Both the position numbers and the translations under genes were made by a program. Positions 1 through 5,611 of a DNA stretch of 5,890 bases are shown here, one piece after another. How positions within the stretch are numbered: the stretch's first letter is position 1; each line of letters starts with the position of its first letter. This stretch comes from Rhodoferax sp. (GTDB taxonomy: Bacteria > Pseudomonadota > Gammaproteobacteria > Burkholderiales > Burkholderiaceae_C), in contig JAKFXU010000280.1 of the NCBI GenBank assembly GCA_021731215.1, forward strand, positions 1 to 5,890. The letters run 5' to 3'. The notes under the pieces are model-generated. The model was not told where the DNA came from, did no database searches, and worked only from the letters and a program-made list of their open reading frames with translations.

Positions 1-28
1 GGCCACGGACTTCCAGAATTTTTTTCAT
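1..28 (-). CDS. phnK: PhnK, C-P lyase ATP-binding subunit, 5' end only
   Basis: Only nine codons are visible, reading MKKILEVRG, and the gene runs off the left edge. The start ATG overlaps the phnJ stop as ATGA, and a GGAG Shine-Dalgarno core lies 8 bases upstream (37-40). The peptide looks like the first beta strand of an ABC-type ATPase (L-x-V-x-x-L type opening). In known phn operons the gene after phnJ is phnK, whose product is an ABC-family ATP-binding protein that docks on the PhnG-H-I-J core complex in the cytoplasm and is needed for phosphonate use. The call rests mainly on position; the visible residues only agree with it. The alternative is another ABC ATPase such as PhnL moved into this place. 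No Walker motif is inside the window. Confidence 0.75.
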
Positions 29-939
29 GCGCGCATCTCCGCCGGGCTGGCGTGCGCGGCCAGTTGCTGGCCGCAGTAATCGGAGTCCGAGCACTGCCAG
101 CTTGTGTGATCGGCCCCGTGGCCATCGCTCTGGATGATTTCGTCCAGAAAGGAGCTGGTGGACCCGCAACGCGCGCAGGCGCGGCGCTGGCCATCCGCAT
201 CGCGGAAGTCCTCGACGCGAAACGGCACGTCGTCGAACACCAGCGGCTCGGCCTTGGTGTAGGGCGGCACCGCATAGATCTTTTTTTCACGCCCGGCGCC
301 CAGCAGCACCAGTGCCTTGGACTGGTGCAACTGCGGCACGTCGTAACGCGGGATCGGACTCGGGTCAATCACATAGTGCGCGTTGATGCGCGTGGGGTAG
401 CGGTGCGAGATGGTGATCTCGTCGAACTGCACGATGTCTTCGTACAGCTTGGTCAGCAGCCGCGCGTAGTCGCCCTCGCCGTGCATCACCTTGCGCCGGG
501 CTTCCGAGGGCTCAACCACCACCAGCGGATCGGGGTACGGCACCTGCAGCACCAGCACCTGGACCTCGGTCAGCGGCGTCTCGGGAATGCGGTGGCGCGA
601 CTGGATCAGCGTGGCCTCCTGCGTGCGCTCGGTGGTATCAACACCGGGGCAGGTCAGCTCGACAAACTGGCGCAAATTGACCGCGTTGACCGAATCGTCG
701 GCGCCCTGGTCAATCACCTTGAGGCTGTCGTCCGGCCCGATCAGCGACAAGGTGACTTGCAGGCCGCCGGTGCCAAAGCCCCGGCCCATGGGCATCTCGC
801 GCGAGGCGTAGGGTGTCTGGTAGCCGGGGATGCTGATGGCCTTGAGGATGCAGCGGCGCACCTCGCGCTTGGCGTAGTCGTCGAGAAAACCGAAGCTGTA
901 GGCGGCCTCATCCTGGGGCAGTTCGTAGCCGGGGTTCAT
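25..939 (-). CDS. phnJ: PhnJ, alpha-D-ribose 1-methylphosphonate 5-phosphate C-P lyase (radical SAM)
   Basis: PhnJ is the catalytic C-P lyase. Using a 4Fe-4S cluster and S-adenosylmethionine it cleaves the C-P bond of 5-phosphoribosyl 1-phosphonate, giving the 1,2-cyclic phosphate and an alkane (methane from methylphosphonate). The protein is 304 residues, slightly longer than E. coli PhnJ (about 281). Visible family blocks include IPGYQ at 37-41, REMPM at 47-51, GTGG at 56-59, KVIDQGADD at 74-82, TTERT at 102-106, RHRIPETPLTE at 115-125, DPSPIP at 192-197 and GAGREKKIYAVPP at 214-226. C255, C258 and C283 match the cluster cysteines, C289 the thiyl-radical cysteine (E. coli C272) and G39 the glycyl-radical residue (E. 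coli G32). The start at 939 is chosen because AAAGGAG lies 7 bases upstream and the ATG overlaps the phnI stop as ATGA; the longer open frame to 1290 only runs back through phnI. It is translationally coupled to phnI and phnK. Confidence 0.97.
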   Translation of the reverse strand: MNPGYELPQDEAAYSFGFLDDYAKREVRRCILKAISIPGYQTPYASREMPMGRGFGTGGLQVTLSLIGPDDSLKVIDQGADDSVNAVNLRQFVELTCPGVDTTERTQEATLIQSRHRIPETPLTEVQVLVLQVPYPDPLVVVEPSEARRKVMHGEGDYARLLTKLYEDIVQFDEITISHRYPTRINAHYVIDPSPIPRYDVPQLHQSKALVLLGAGREKKIYAVPPYTKAEPLVFDDVPFRVEDFRDADGQRRACARCGSTSSFLDEIIQSDGHGADHTSWQCSDSDYCGQQLAAHASPAEMRA

Positions 940-2078
940 GCCGGGACTCCTTTCGTGATCGTTGCCGTGGACTGCGTGGCCTTGCTTTGCGCGGCTTTTC
1001 CCTGCGTGGTGCGCAGGCGGTCCATGTCGGACTGGAAGGTCACGTAGTGCGGCATCTTGTAGTGGCTGGCAAAACCCATCGAATCGACGCCGTCGACATG
1101 CAGCAGCACGAATTCCGGGTCTTCCGAGGGGTTGCTGGGGCCGTCGCGCATGCCTTTTTGCAGCGCGCGGTCGAGAATCGCCATGGCGATGGCCTTGACC
1201 TCGTTGTGCCCGAAGCAGGCGCCATAGCCGAGGGTGAAAACCGGCGGTCCGTCGTTGTCGTCGCCTTCGTACATGGCGACCACCTCGCATTCGGTCATCA
1301 GCACCTCGCCGGCCTCGATCAACTCACCGGTGACCGGGTGCGGCAGCATCACCGGCAGGTAGCCCACGCGCAGTTCGGCAATGGTCGGGTGCACGTCGCC
1401 GTAGCCGCGCATGTTGGAGTACGCAATGGCCAGCAGCGAGCCGGTTTCGGCCCGCGCCATGGTGGCCAGCGCCGCCGAGCGCGGCACCGGAAACACCAGC
1501 GGCTCGCGGGTGATGTCAAAGGCATCCGCTGGCCGTGATGCCAGCGGCGGCAGTAGGCCGTCGGCGCGCAGGGCATCGAGCACTTTGGGGAAGGTGTCGG
1601 GCAGGTCCGCCCCCGGGCGCTGCCCCATGAAGCGGCTGGCAACGCCGCGAAACGCCTCGGGCGACTCATTCGCCAGGTCCAGCCGCATCAGGCGCAAGGC
1701 GTAATCGTAAGTCGGCCCCAGCATCTGGCCGCCCGGAATGTCCTTGAAGGCCGAGGAGATGCGCCGGATCAGGCGCATCTTCGAGGTGTCCTGCACCGGC
1801 ATCTCCAGCAGGCGCGGCTTGGTCGAGCGGTAGGCGCGCAGGGCAAAAGCGGCTTCGAGCGTGTCGCCCTGCATCTGCTTGATGGCCAGTGCCGCCAGGC
1901 GCGGGTGGTAGAGCCCGCCCTCGGACACCACGCGCGAGGTCAGCAGGCGCAACTGGTGCTCGATGGCGGACAGCGACAAGGGCGAGCCCGCAGCGCCTTC
2001 TGCCGTGCGCAGGGCTTCGACGGCGGCGTGCGAGCCTTCGATGGCGCGCCCGCCGCCTTTGATGGCAACATAACCCAT
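936..2078 (-). CDS. phnI: PhnI, C-P lyase core subunit (ATP-dependent ribose-phosphonate nucleosidase)
   Basis: PhnI, with PhnG, PhnH and PhnL, displaces adenine from ATP with a phosphonate to form ribose 1-phosphonate 5-triphosphate. It also forms the core of the cytoplasmic PhnG-H-I-J complex. The 380-residue protein carries the family blocks YVAIKGG at 3-9, EGGLYHP at 53-59, the MRLIRRIS block at 101-108, DIPGGQMLGPTYDY at 113-126, LLAIAYSNMRGYGDVHP at 215-231, GEVLMTECE at 257-265 and a FASHYKMPHYV block at 336-346. H339 and H344 in that block correspond to the zinc-binding histidines (H328 and H333) at the E. coli PhnI-PhnJ interface. It is longer than E. coli PhnI (354 residues), partly through a C-terminal tail rich in K, A, Q, S and T (361-375). 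The start is supported by AAGGAGA 6 bases upstream. The phnH stop and phnI start share one base (TAATG); the phnI stop overlaps the phnJ start. Confidence 0.97.
   Translation of the reverse strand: MGYVAIKGGGRAIEGSHAAVEALRTAEGAAGSPLSLSAIEHQLRLLTSRVVSEGGLYHPRLAALAIKQMQGDTLEAAFALRAYRSTKPRLLEMPVQDTSKMRLIRRISSAFKDIPGGQMLGPTYDYALRLMRLDLANESPEAFRGVASRFMGQRPGADLPDTFPKVLDALRADGLLPPLASRPADAFDITREPLVFPVPRSAALATMARAETGSLLAIAYSNMRGYGDVHPTIAELRVGYLPVMLPHPVTGELIEAGEVLMTECEVVAMYEGDDNDGPPVFTLGYGACFGHNEVKAIAMAILDRALQKGMRDGPSNPSEDPEFVLLHVDGVDSMGFASHYKMPHYVTFQSDMDRLRTTQGKAAQSKATQSTATITKGVPA
947..953 (-). promoter_or_regulatory. Ribosome binding site of phnJ
   Basis: The minus strand reads AAAGGAG 7 bases before the phnJ ATG at 939. 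It is embedded in the last codons of phnI (encoding part of TKGV) and fixes the phnJ start, ruling out the open frame that continues to 1290. Confidence 0.85.
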
Positions 2079-2668
2079 TATCTTTCTCCTTGTGCGGTGA
2101 TGCGGGTGGCGGGCGTGGTGGATATGATGGACGTGGTTCGGGGCAGCGCAAGAACGCGGCTGCGGTCGATCAGGACCAGGTCCACGCCCAGCGGGAAACC
2201 TTCGTTCCAGCACCGGCGGCGCGCTATCCAGGCGGGGTCAAGCCCGGCGATGGCCAGCGACTGGCTGGCGGCGATGCCGGGGCCGGTCAACTGCCATGCC
2301 GAACCCTCGCCCAGCTTGGCGACTTGCAGCAAGATCGTGGCGCCCAGCTCAGGCGACTCCAGCGTGCCCAGGCTGGGCTCGAAGGCCGGTGGCAGGCCGC
2401 CATCGGCCACAATGAATTGCGCGCGCTCGGCACCCGTCATGCGGGTTTGCAGGCGCTGGCGCGTCAACATGTCGATCAGTTGCTGCGGGTCGGCCAGCGT
2501 GACCTCGCTGTCGACCAGCGTCGCCAGCGTCTGCGTCAGCGCGGCTTCGCCCGCCAGGGTTTCAATGCGGCCCGGAAAACTGAAGGCGCGCATCAACTGG
2601 CGAAACACGGCTTGCTGGCGCTGCGGGCCCCAGGCTTGCAGGTCTTGATCTGTCACTTCATTCGTCAT
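2078..2668 (-). CDS. phnH: PhnH, C-P lyase core complex subunit
   Basis: PhnH is a non-catalytic but required member of the PhnG-H-I-J complex, structurally a relative of PLP-dependent transferases without a cofactor site. The 196-residue product matches the family length (E. coli about 194). Recognisable blocks are FRQLMRAFSFPG at 22-33, GATILLQV at 109-116, LTGPGI at 127-132, FPLGVDLVL at 158-166 and LALPRTT at 173-179, all with clear counterparts in E. coli PhnH. The ATG at 2668 is preferred over upstream in-frame starts because it gives the family length and has a GAGGAAG sequence (2672-2678) just before it; the longer frame to 2824 would lie mostly inside phnG. It overlaps the end of phnG by 11 bases and joins phnI through TAATG, so translation of all three is probably coupled. 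Confidence 0.95.
   Translation of the reverse strand: MTNEVTDQDLQAWGPQRQQAVFRQLMRAFSFPGRIETLAGEAALTQTLATLVDSEVTLADPQQLIDMLTRQRLQTRMTGAERAQFIVADGGLPPAFEPSLGTLESPELGATILLQVAKLGEGSAWQLTGPGIAASQSLAIAGLDPAWIARRRCWNEGFPLGVDLVLIDRSRVLALPRTTSIISTTPATRITAQGER
2085..2091 (-). promoter_or_regulatory. Ribosome binding site of phnI
   Basis: The minus strand reads AAGGAGA 6 bases before the phnI ATG at 2078. It lies inside the last codons of phnH and fixes the phnI start, excluding the much longer frame that runs back to 2213. Confidence 0.85.
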
Positions 2669-3149
2669 CGTCTTCCTCTGTTGTGCCCAGCAGCGAAAAA
2701 TCCACACGCGTGGTCGCCAGCAAGGCCTGGCGCTGTGCCTTTTGTTCAGCCAGGCGCTCCTGGCCGACGGCCAGCACCGGCAGCGCTTCTTCATGACCAG
2801 GCAACTGGCCCGCCAGCACGGCATCGATCACGGCGATGGCGCGCGCCAGGCTGGCGCGGTCGTCGAGCAACTGCGCCGCGCCTTCGGACAAGGTGCCATC
2901 GGCGCTGGTCACGCGCACGCGGGCCACGGCCAGCGGCACTTCGCCGGGGTAATAGGCCTCACCCTGTGCGCTGTCGCGCAGCTTGAGCAGGGCCAGACCC
3001 GCTTGGGGCAATTGAATATCTTGCACCGCGTGCTGCTCGCACAGGCAGCGGGCCAGGGCGCGCACCGACTCGGGCGGGCAAGCCAGCAACAGAGGCGGCC
3101 ATTGGGCGCGCGTCGGCATGCCCTCGGGCATGGGGTGGGTAAATGTCAT
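2658..3149 (-). CDS. phnG: PhnG, C-P lyase core complex subunit
   Basis: PhnG is a small subunit of the C-P lyase core, found with PhnI in the ATP-phosphonate coupling reaction. The 163-residue product shows the family pattern: TRAQW at 12-16 (TRQHW in E. coli), EAYYPGEVPLAVARVRV at 64-80 (matching E. coli ERFFAGD...), DDRASLARAIAVIDAV at 96-111, and TTRVDF at 146-151 near the C-terminus. The last residues are strongly acidic (EEDDDE) and are encoded across the phnH start. The start is uncertain: ATG at 3149 has only a weak purine stretch upstream (GAAAG), and in-frame ATGs at 3131 and 3119 would give N-termini closer in length to E. coli PhnG. It is the first lyase gene after the transporter genes, 43 bases downstream of phnE2, the widest gap inside the core of this operon apart from phnD-phnC. 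Confidence 0.93.
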   Translation of the reverse strand: MTFTHPMPEGMPTRAQWPPLLLACPPESVRALARCLCEQHAVQDIQLPQAGLALLKLRDSAQGEAYYPGEVPLAVARVRVTSADGTLSEGAAQLLDDRASLARAIAVIDAVLAGQLPGHEEALPVLAVGQERLAEQKAQRQALLATTRVDFSLLGTTEEDDDE

Positions 3150-3192
3150 GGGTGAGTGCTTTCAGATAGCGGTTCTTTGCGGCCCAGGTTGA

Positions 3193-4002
3193 TCAGCCGA
3201 GTTTCCTGCGCAGCCACGCCGATGCGTAGTCGATGATCAAAATGGTGACCAGGATGACCAGGATCAGCGCGCCCGACTTGCCGTAGTCAAACATCCTCAC
3301 CGTGTCGTTCAAGGCCAGCCCGATGCCGCCGGCGCCGACCAGGCCGAGCACCGCGGCCATGCGCACGTTGCGGTCCAGAATGTAGAGGGTGAAGCCCAGC
3401 GCCTCGCGCAGGATCGAGGGCCAGCCGGCGTACATGACGAGCTGCGGGAAATTCGCGCCGGTGGCCGCAACGCCTTCATAGACCCCCTGGTCGACGCGCT
3501 CCAGGCTTTCGGCGAAGAACTTGCCGAGGAAGCCGGCGGTATGCACGCCGAGCGCCAGCGCCCCCGGCAGCGGCCCCAATCCCAGCGCCGCCACGAAGAT
3601 CAAGGCCAGCAGCAGGTCGGGCATGGCGCGCATGAAATTCAGCACCTCGCGCGCCGCGCGATAGACCAGCGGATGCGGCGTGAGATTGCGTGCCGCCAGC
3701 GGCGCCAGGAAAAAACCCACGACCAGCGCAAACACCGTTCCCCACAAGGCTGTAGCCAGCGTGATGCCCATCAATGCCAGATATCTAGACAAGTCTGAAA
3801 AGTCGGGCGCGCTGTACCGACTGAAGTATTCGCCCATGTCCGCCACGCCGTAGACCAGCGTCTCGAACGAAATCTCCAGGTCCTGCACGATCAGCCACAG
3901 CACCGCCAGCACGGCTGCCAGCCACACCGGGAACAGGTTGGCCGGCCGGGGCGGCAAGGCCGGCACCGGCGAAGCCGCATGGATTTTGCTGATTTTGTTC
4001 AT
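3193..4002 (-). CDS. phnE: Phosphonate ABC transporter permease PhnE, second copy
   Basis: This is an integral inner-membrane permease of the phosphonate ABC importer. The 269-residue protein has hydrophobic segments at about 23-41, 76-103, 127-158, 215-230 and 243-263. Typical PhnE blocks are the MRAMPDL block at 124-130, GLGPLPG at 141-147, GKFFAE at 160-165 and LGLVGAGGIG at 219-228. The cytoplasmic EAA-type loop that contacts the ATPase is at about 176-196 (EGVAATGA, then W-P at 194-195). The N-terminal 20 residues are rich in proline and alanine and look unconserved. Its start overlaps the phnE1 stop as ATGA, with GGAG 7 bases upstream (4010-4013). It resembles phnE1 clearly but is well diverged from it, so the two probably form a heterodimeric channel. 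It is named phnE2 in some genomes. Confidence 0.94.
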   Translation of the reverse strand: MNKISKIHAASPVPALPPRPANLFPVWLAAVLAVLWLIVQDLEISFETLVYGVADMGEYFSRYSAPDFSDLSRYLALMGITLATALWGTVFALVVGFFLAPLAARNLTPHPLVYRAAREVLNFMRAMPDLLLALIFVAALGLGPLPGALALGVHTAGFLGKFFAESLERVDQGVYEGVAATGANFPQLVMYAGWPSILREALGFTLYILDRNVRMAAVLGLVGAGGIGLALNDTVRMFDYGKSGALILVILVTILIIDYASAWLRRKLG

Positions 4003-4814
4003 GCCCGCGCTCCGTGAATGATGCGGCTGCGCAACTGGTCCGACAGAAGATCCAGTAATGTCACCACCAGGTAAATCGCCAGCGCGATCAATATCAGCCG
4101 GTCATACTGGAACAGGCGCATCGACATCACCAGGTCGTAGCCGATGCCGCCCGCGCCGACCAGGCCGAGAATGGTGGCCGCGCGCAGGTTGTGGTCGAGG
4201 ATGTACATCACCGTGCCGACGAAATCCGGCAGCGCCTGCGGCAGCATGGCGAACACGCGCACCTGCAGCCAGCCGGCGCCGTGCGCCCGCACCCCTTCCA
4301 CCGGCTTGTGATCGACCACCTCGATGGCTTCGGCGAAGAACTTGCCCATGAAGCCGACCGTCACCAGGGCCAGCGCCATCACGCCGGGCAGCGGCCCCAG
4401 CCCCACGGCCGAGACGAACACCAGCGCCCACACCAGTTCCGGCAGGGCGCGCATCAGGCTCAGCAGATCACGAACCACGCGATACACCGCGATGTGGGGC
4501 GTGGCGTTGCGCGCCGCCAGCACGCCCAGCGGCAGGCTCACCACGATCGCAATCGCCGTCGCCAGCGCCGCCATCTCGATGGTCTCCAGCATCTTGTCGA
4601 ACAACTGCGGCAGGTAGGCCCAGTCCGGCGTCATGAAAAAGTGGCCGGCGAACTCCGCCATCTTGCCCAGCGAGCCGGCAAGGCGGACGAAGTCCACCTC
4701 CACCAGCGACGCGGTCAGCCACATCGCCCCCAGCACCGCGCCCAGCGAAGCGACGGCGGGCAGCGGCGGCAGGCCGCTAGGCGTAGGCCAGCGCCAGGTC
4801 GAGACTGTTGTCAT
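3999..4814 (-). CDS. phnE: Phosphonate ABC transporter permease PhnE, first copy
   Basis: This is the first of two tandem inner-membrane permeases of the phosphonate importer. The 271-residue protein has hydrophobic stretches at about 18-38, 78-103, 126-156, 212-230 and 236-257. It shares with its neighbour the blocks MRALPEL at 121-127, GLGPLPG at 138-144, GKFFAE at 157-162 and LGLVGAGGIG at 216-225. The EAA-type ATPase-contact loop runs from EGVRAHGAGW at 173-182 to LP at 191-192, close to the classical EAA-G-LP form. I chose the ATG at 4814 because GAAGG lies 8 bases upstream and the next in-frame ATG (residue 31) would remove part of the first membrane segment. This start lies inside phnC, giving a 38-base overlap. 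The stop overlaps the phnE2 start as ATGA. It is named phnE1 in some genomes. Confidence 0.94.
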   Translation of the reverse strand: MTTVSTWRWPTPSGLPPLPAVASLGAVLGAMWLTASLVEVDFVRLAGSLGKMAEFAGHFFMTPDWAYLPQLFDKMLETIEMAALATAIAIVVSLPLGVLAARNATPHIAVYRVVRDLLSLMRALPELVWALVFVSAVGLGPLPGVMALALVTVGFMGKFFAEAIEVVDHKPVEGVRAHGAGWLQVRVFAMLPQALPDFVGTVMYILDHNLRAATILGLVGAGGIGYDLVMSMRLFQYDRLILIALAIYLVVTLLDLLSDQLRSRIIHGARA

Positions 4815-5556
4815 GTTCCATGCCTTCGCGTTGGTAAATGGTGCGCAGGGCCTGCGGCGTCAATGCGGCGGGGGCGCCGTCGAACACCACGCGGCCGCTG
4901 TTCATGCCGATGATGCGGTCGGCGAAGCGCTTGGCCAGATCGACCTGGTGCAGGTTGACGACGACGGTGATGCCGTCGCGGTCGCAGATTTCGCGCAGCA
5001 AGGCCATGATTTCCTCGCTGGAGACCGGATCGAGACTCGCCACCGGTTCGTCGGCCAGGATCACCTTGGGCCGCTGCGCCAGGGCACGGGCGATACCCAC
5101 GCGCTGCTGCTGCCCGCCCGAGAGCTTGTCGGCCCGGCTCCAGGCCTTGTCGGTGAGCCCGACGCGCGCCAGGGCTTGCTGGGCAACCGCCATGTCTTCA
5201 TTGCGGAACAGGTAAAACACGCTGCCCACCCAGGAACGGTGCGCCAGGCGCCCGGTCAGGACGTTGGTGACCACCGACAGGCGATCGACCAGGTTGAACT
5301 GCTGGAACACCATGGCGACGCTGGAACGCAGCTTGCGAAGATTGCCCTTGACCAGGGTTTCTCCGGCAATCCGCACGCTGCCGCCGGTCGAAGTCTCCAG
5401 GCCGTTGAGCAGCCGCAGCAAGGTGGATTTGCCGGCGCCGCTCGGCCCGAGAACCACGGTGAAACTCCCGGCGTCGATTTCGGTGCTGATGCCCTTGAGC
5501 GCCTCGAAGCCGTTCGGGAAGCGCTTGGTCACGGATTCAATCGAAATGGCAGACAT
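4777..5556 (-). CDS. phnC: PhnC, phosphonate ABC transporter ATP-binding protein
   Basis: PhnC hydrolyses ATP on the cytoplasmic face to drive phosphonate import through the PhnE permeases. All ABC motifs are intact in the 259-residue product: Walker A GPSGAGKS at 37-44, Q-loop FQQ at 84-86, signature LSGGQQQR at 145-152, Walker B VILADEP at 165-171, D-loop SLD at 174-176 and the switch histidine H203 in NLHQVD. The aromatic insert after the Q-loop (SWVGSVFYLF at 108-117) is characteristic of the PhnC branch rather than of other importers. The start at 5556 is supported by AAGGAGA 5 bases upstream. The longer in-frame extension to 5601 would run through the intergenic hairpin and adds no conserved sequence. 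The 3' end overlaps phnE1. Confidence 0.97.
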   Translation of the reverse strand: MSAISIESVTKRFPNGFEALKGISTEIDAGSFTVVLGPSGAGKSTLLRLLNGLETSTGGSVRIAGETLVKGNLRKLRSSVAMVFQQFNLVDRLSVVTNVLTGRLAHRSWVGSVFYLFRNEDMAVAQQALARVGLTDKAWSRADKLSGGQQQRVGIARALAQRPKVILADEPVASLDPVSSEEIMALLREICDRDGITVVVNLHQVDLAKRFADRIIGMNSGRVVFDGAPAALTPQALRTIYQREGMEHDNSLDLALAYA

Positions 5557-5561
5557 GACTA

Positions 5562-5568
5562 TCTCCTT
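5562..5568 (-). promoter_or_regulatory. Ribosome binding site of phnC
   Basis: The minus strand reads AAGGAGA 5 bases before the ATG at 5556, a near-perfect Shine-Dalgarno sequence. It decides the phnC start against the longer in-frame ATG at 5601. It lies only 5 bases downstream of the stem-loop at 5574-5607, so ribosome access could be influenced by that structure. Confidence 0.85.
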
Positions 5569-5573
5569 GATGA

Positions 5574-5607
5574 GACGGGGCGAACGACGCGCGTCGCCCA
5601 CCCCGTC
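5574..5607 (-). promoter_or_regulatory. GC-rich stem-loop between phnD and phnC
   Basis: Between the phnD stop and phnC start there is an inverted repeat: GACGGGG at 5574-5580 against CCCCGTC at 5601-5607 (7 pairs). Nested inside is the 12-base perfect palindrome CGACGCGCGTCG at 5585-5596, which can form a 4-pair hairpin with a GCGC loop. The two stems are separated by a symmetric 4-by-4 internal loop. No run of T follows on the minus strand, so it is not a standard intrinsic terminator. By analogy with hairpins after binding-protein genes in other importer operons, it may protect the phnD message or reduce downstream expression. That role is inferred. Confidence 0.6.
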
Positions 5608-5611
5608 CGGG

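Noticed and set aside
306..328. Perfect 8-base inverted repeat (GCACCAGT / ACTGGTGC) with a 7-base loop in phnJ
   Set aside because: It is inside coding sequence, has no T run, and one repeat of this size is about what chance gives in a GC-rich window of this length.
52..1047. Long open frame on the plus strand (331 codons) opposite phnJ
   Set aside because: It lies antisense to a highly conserved gene, its translation is rich in H, R, G, A and V without family features, and such frames are expected opposite GC-rich genes.
2650..2668. Possible Pho box on the plus strand (CTGTCAC then TCGTCAT)
   Set aside because: The second half matches poorly, the spacer is 5 instead of 4 bases, it points away from the operon, and it lies within coding sequence at the phnG-phnH overlap.
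3150..3192. Terminator or promoter in the phnE2-phnG gap
   Set aside because: No stable stem with a T run and no convincing -35/-10 pair on the minus strand could be seen in the 43 bases.
5557..5601. Upstream phnC start at 5601 giving 15 extra residues
   Set aside because: It has no family-like sequence, runs through the hairpin, and the ATG at 5556 has a near-perfect Shine-Dalgarno.
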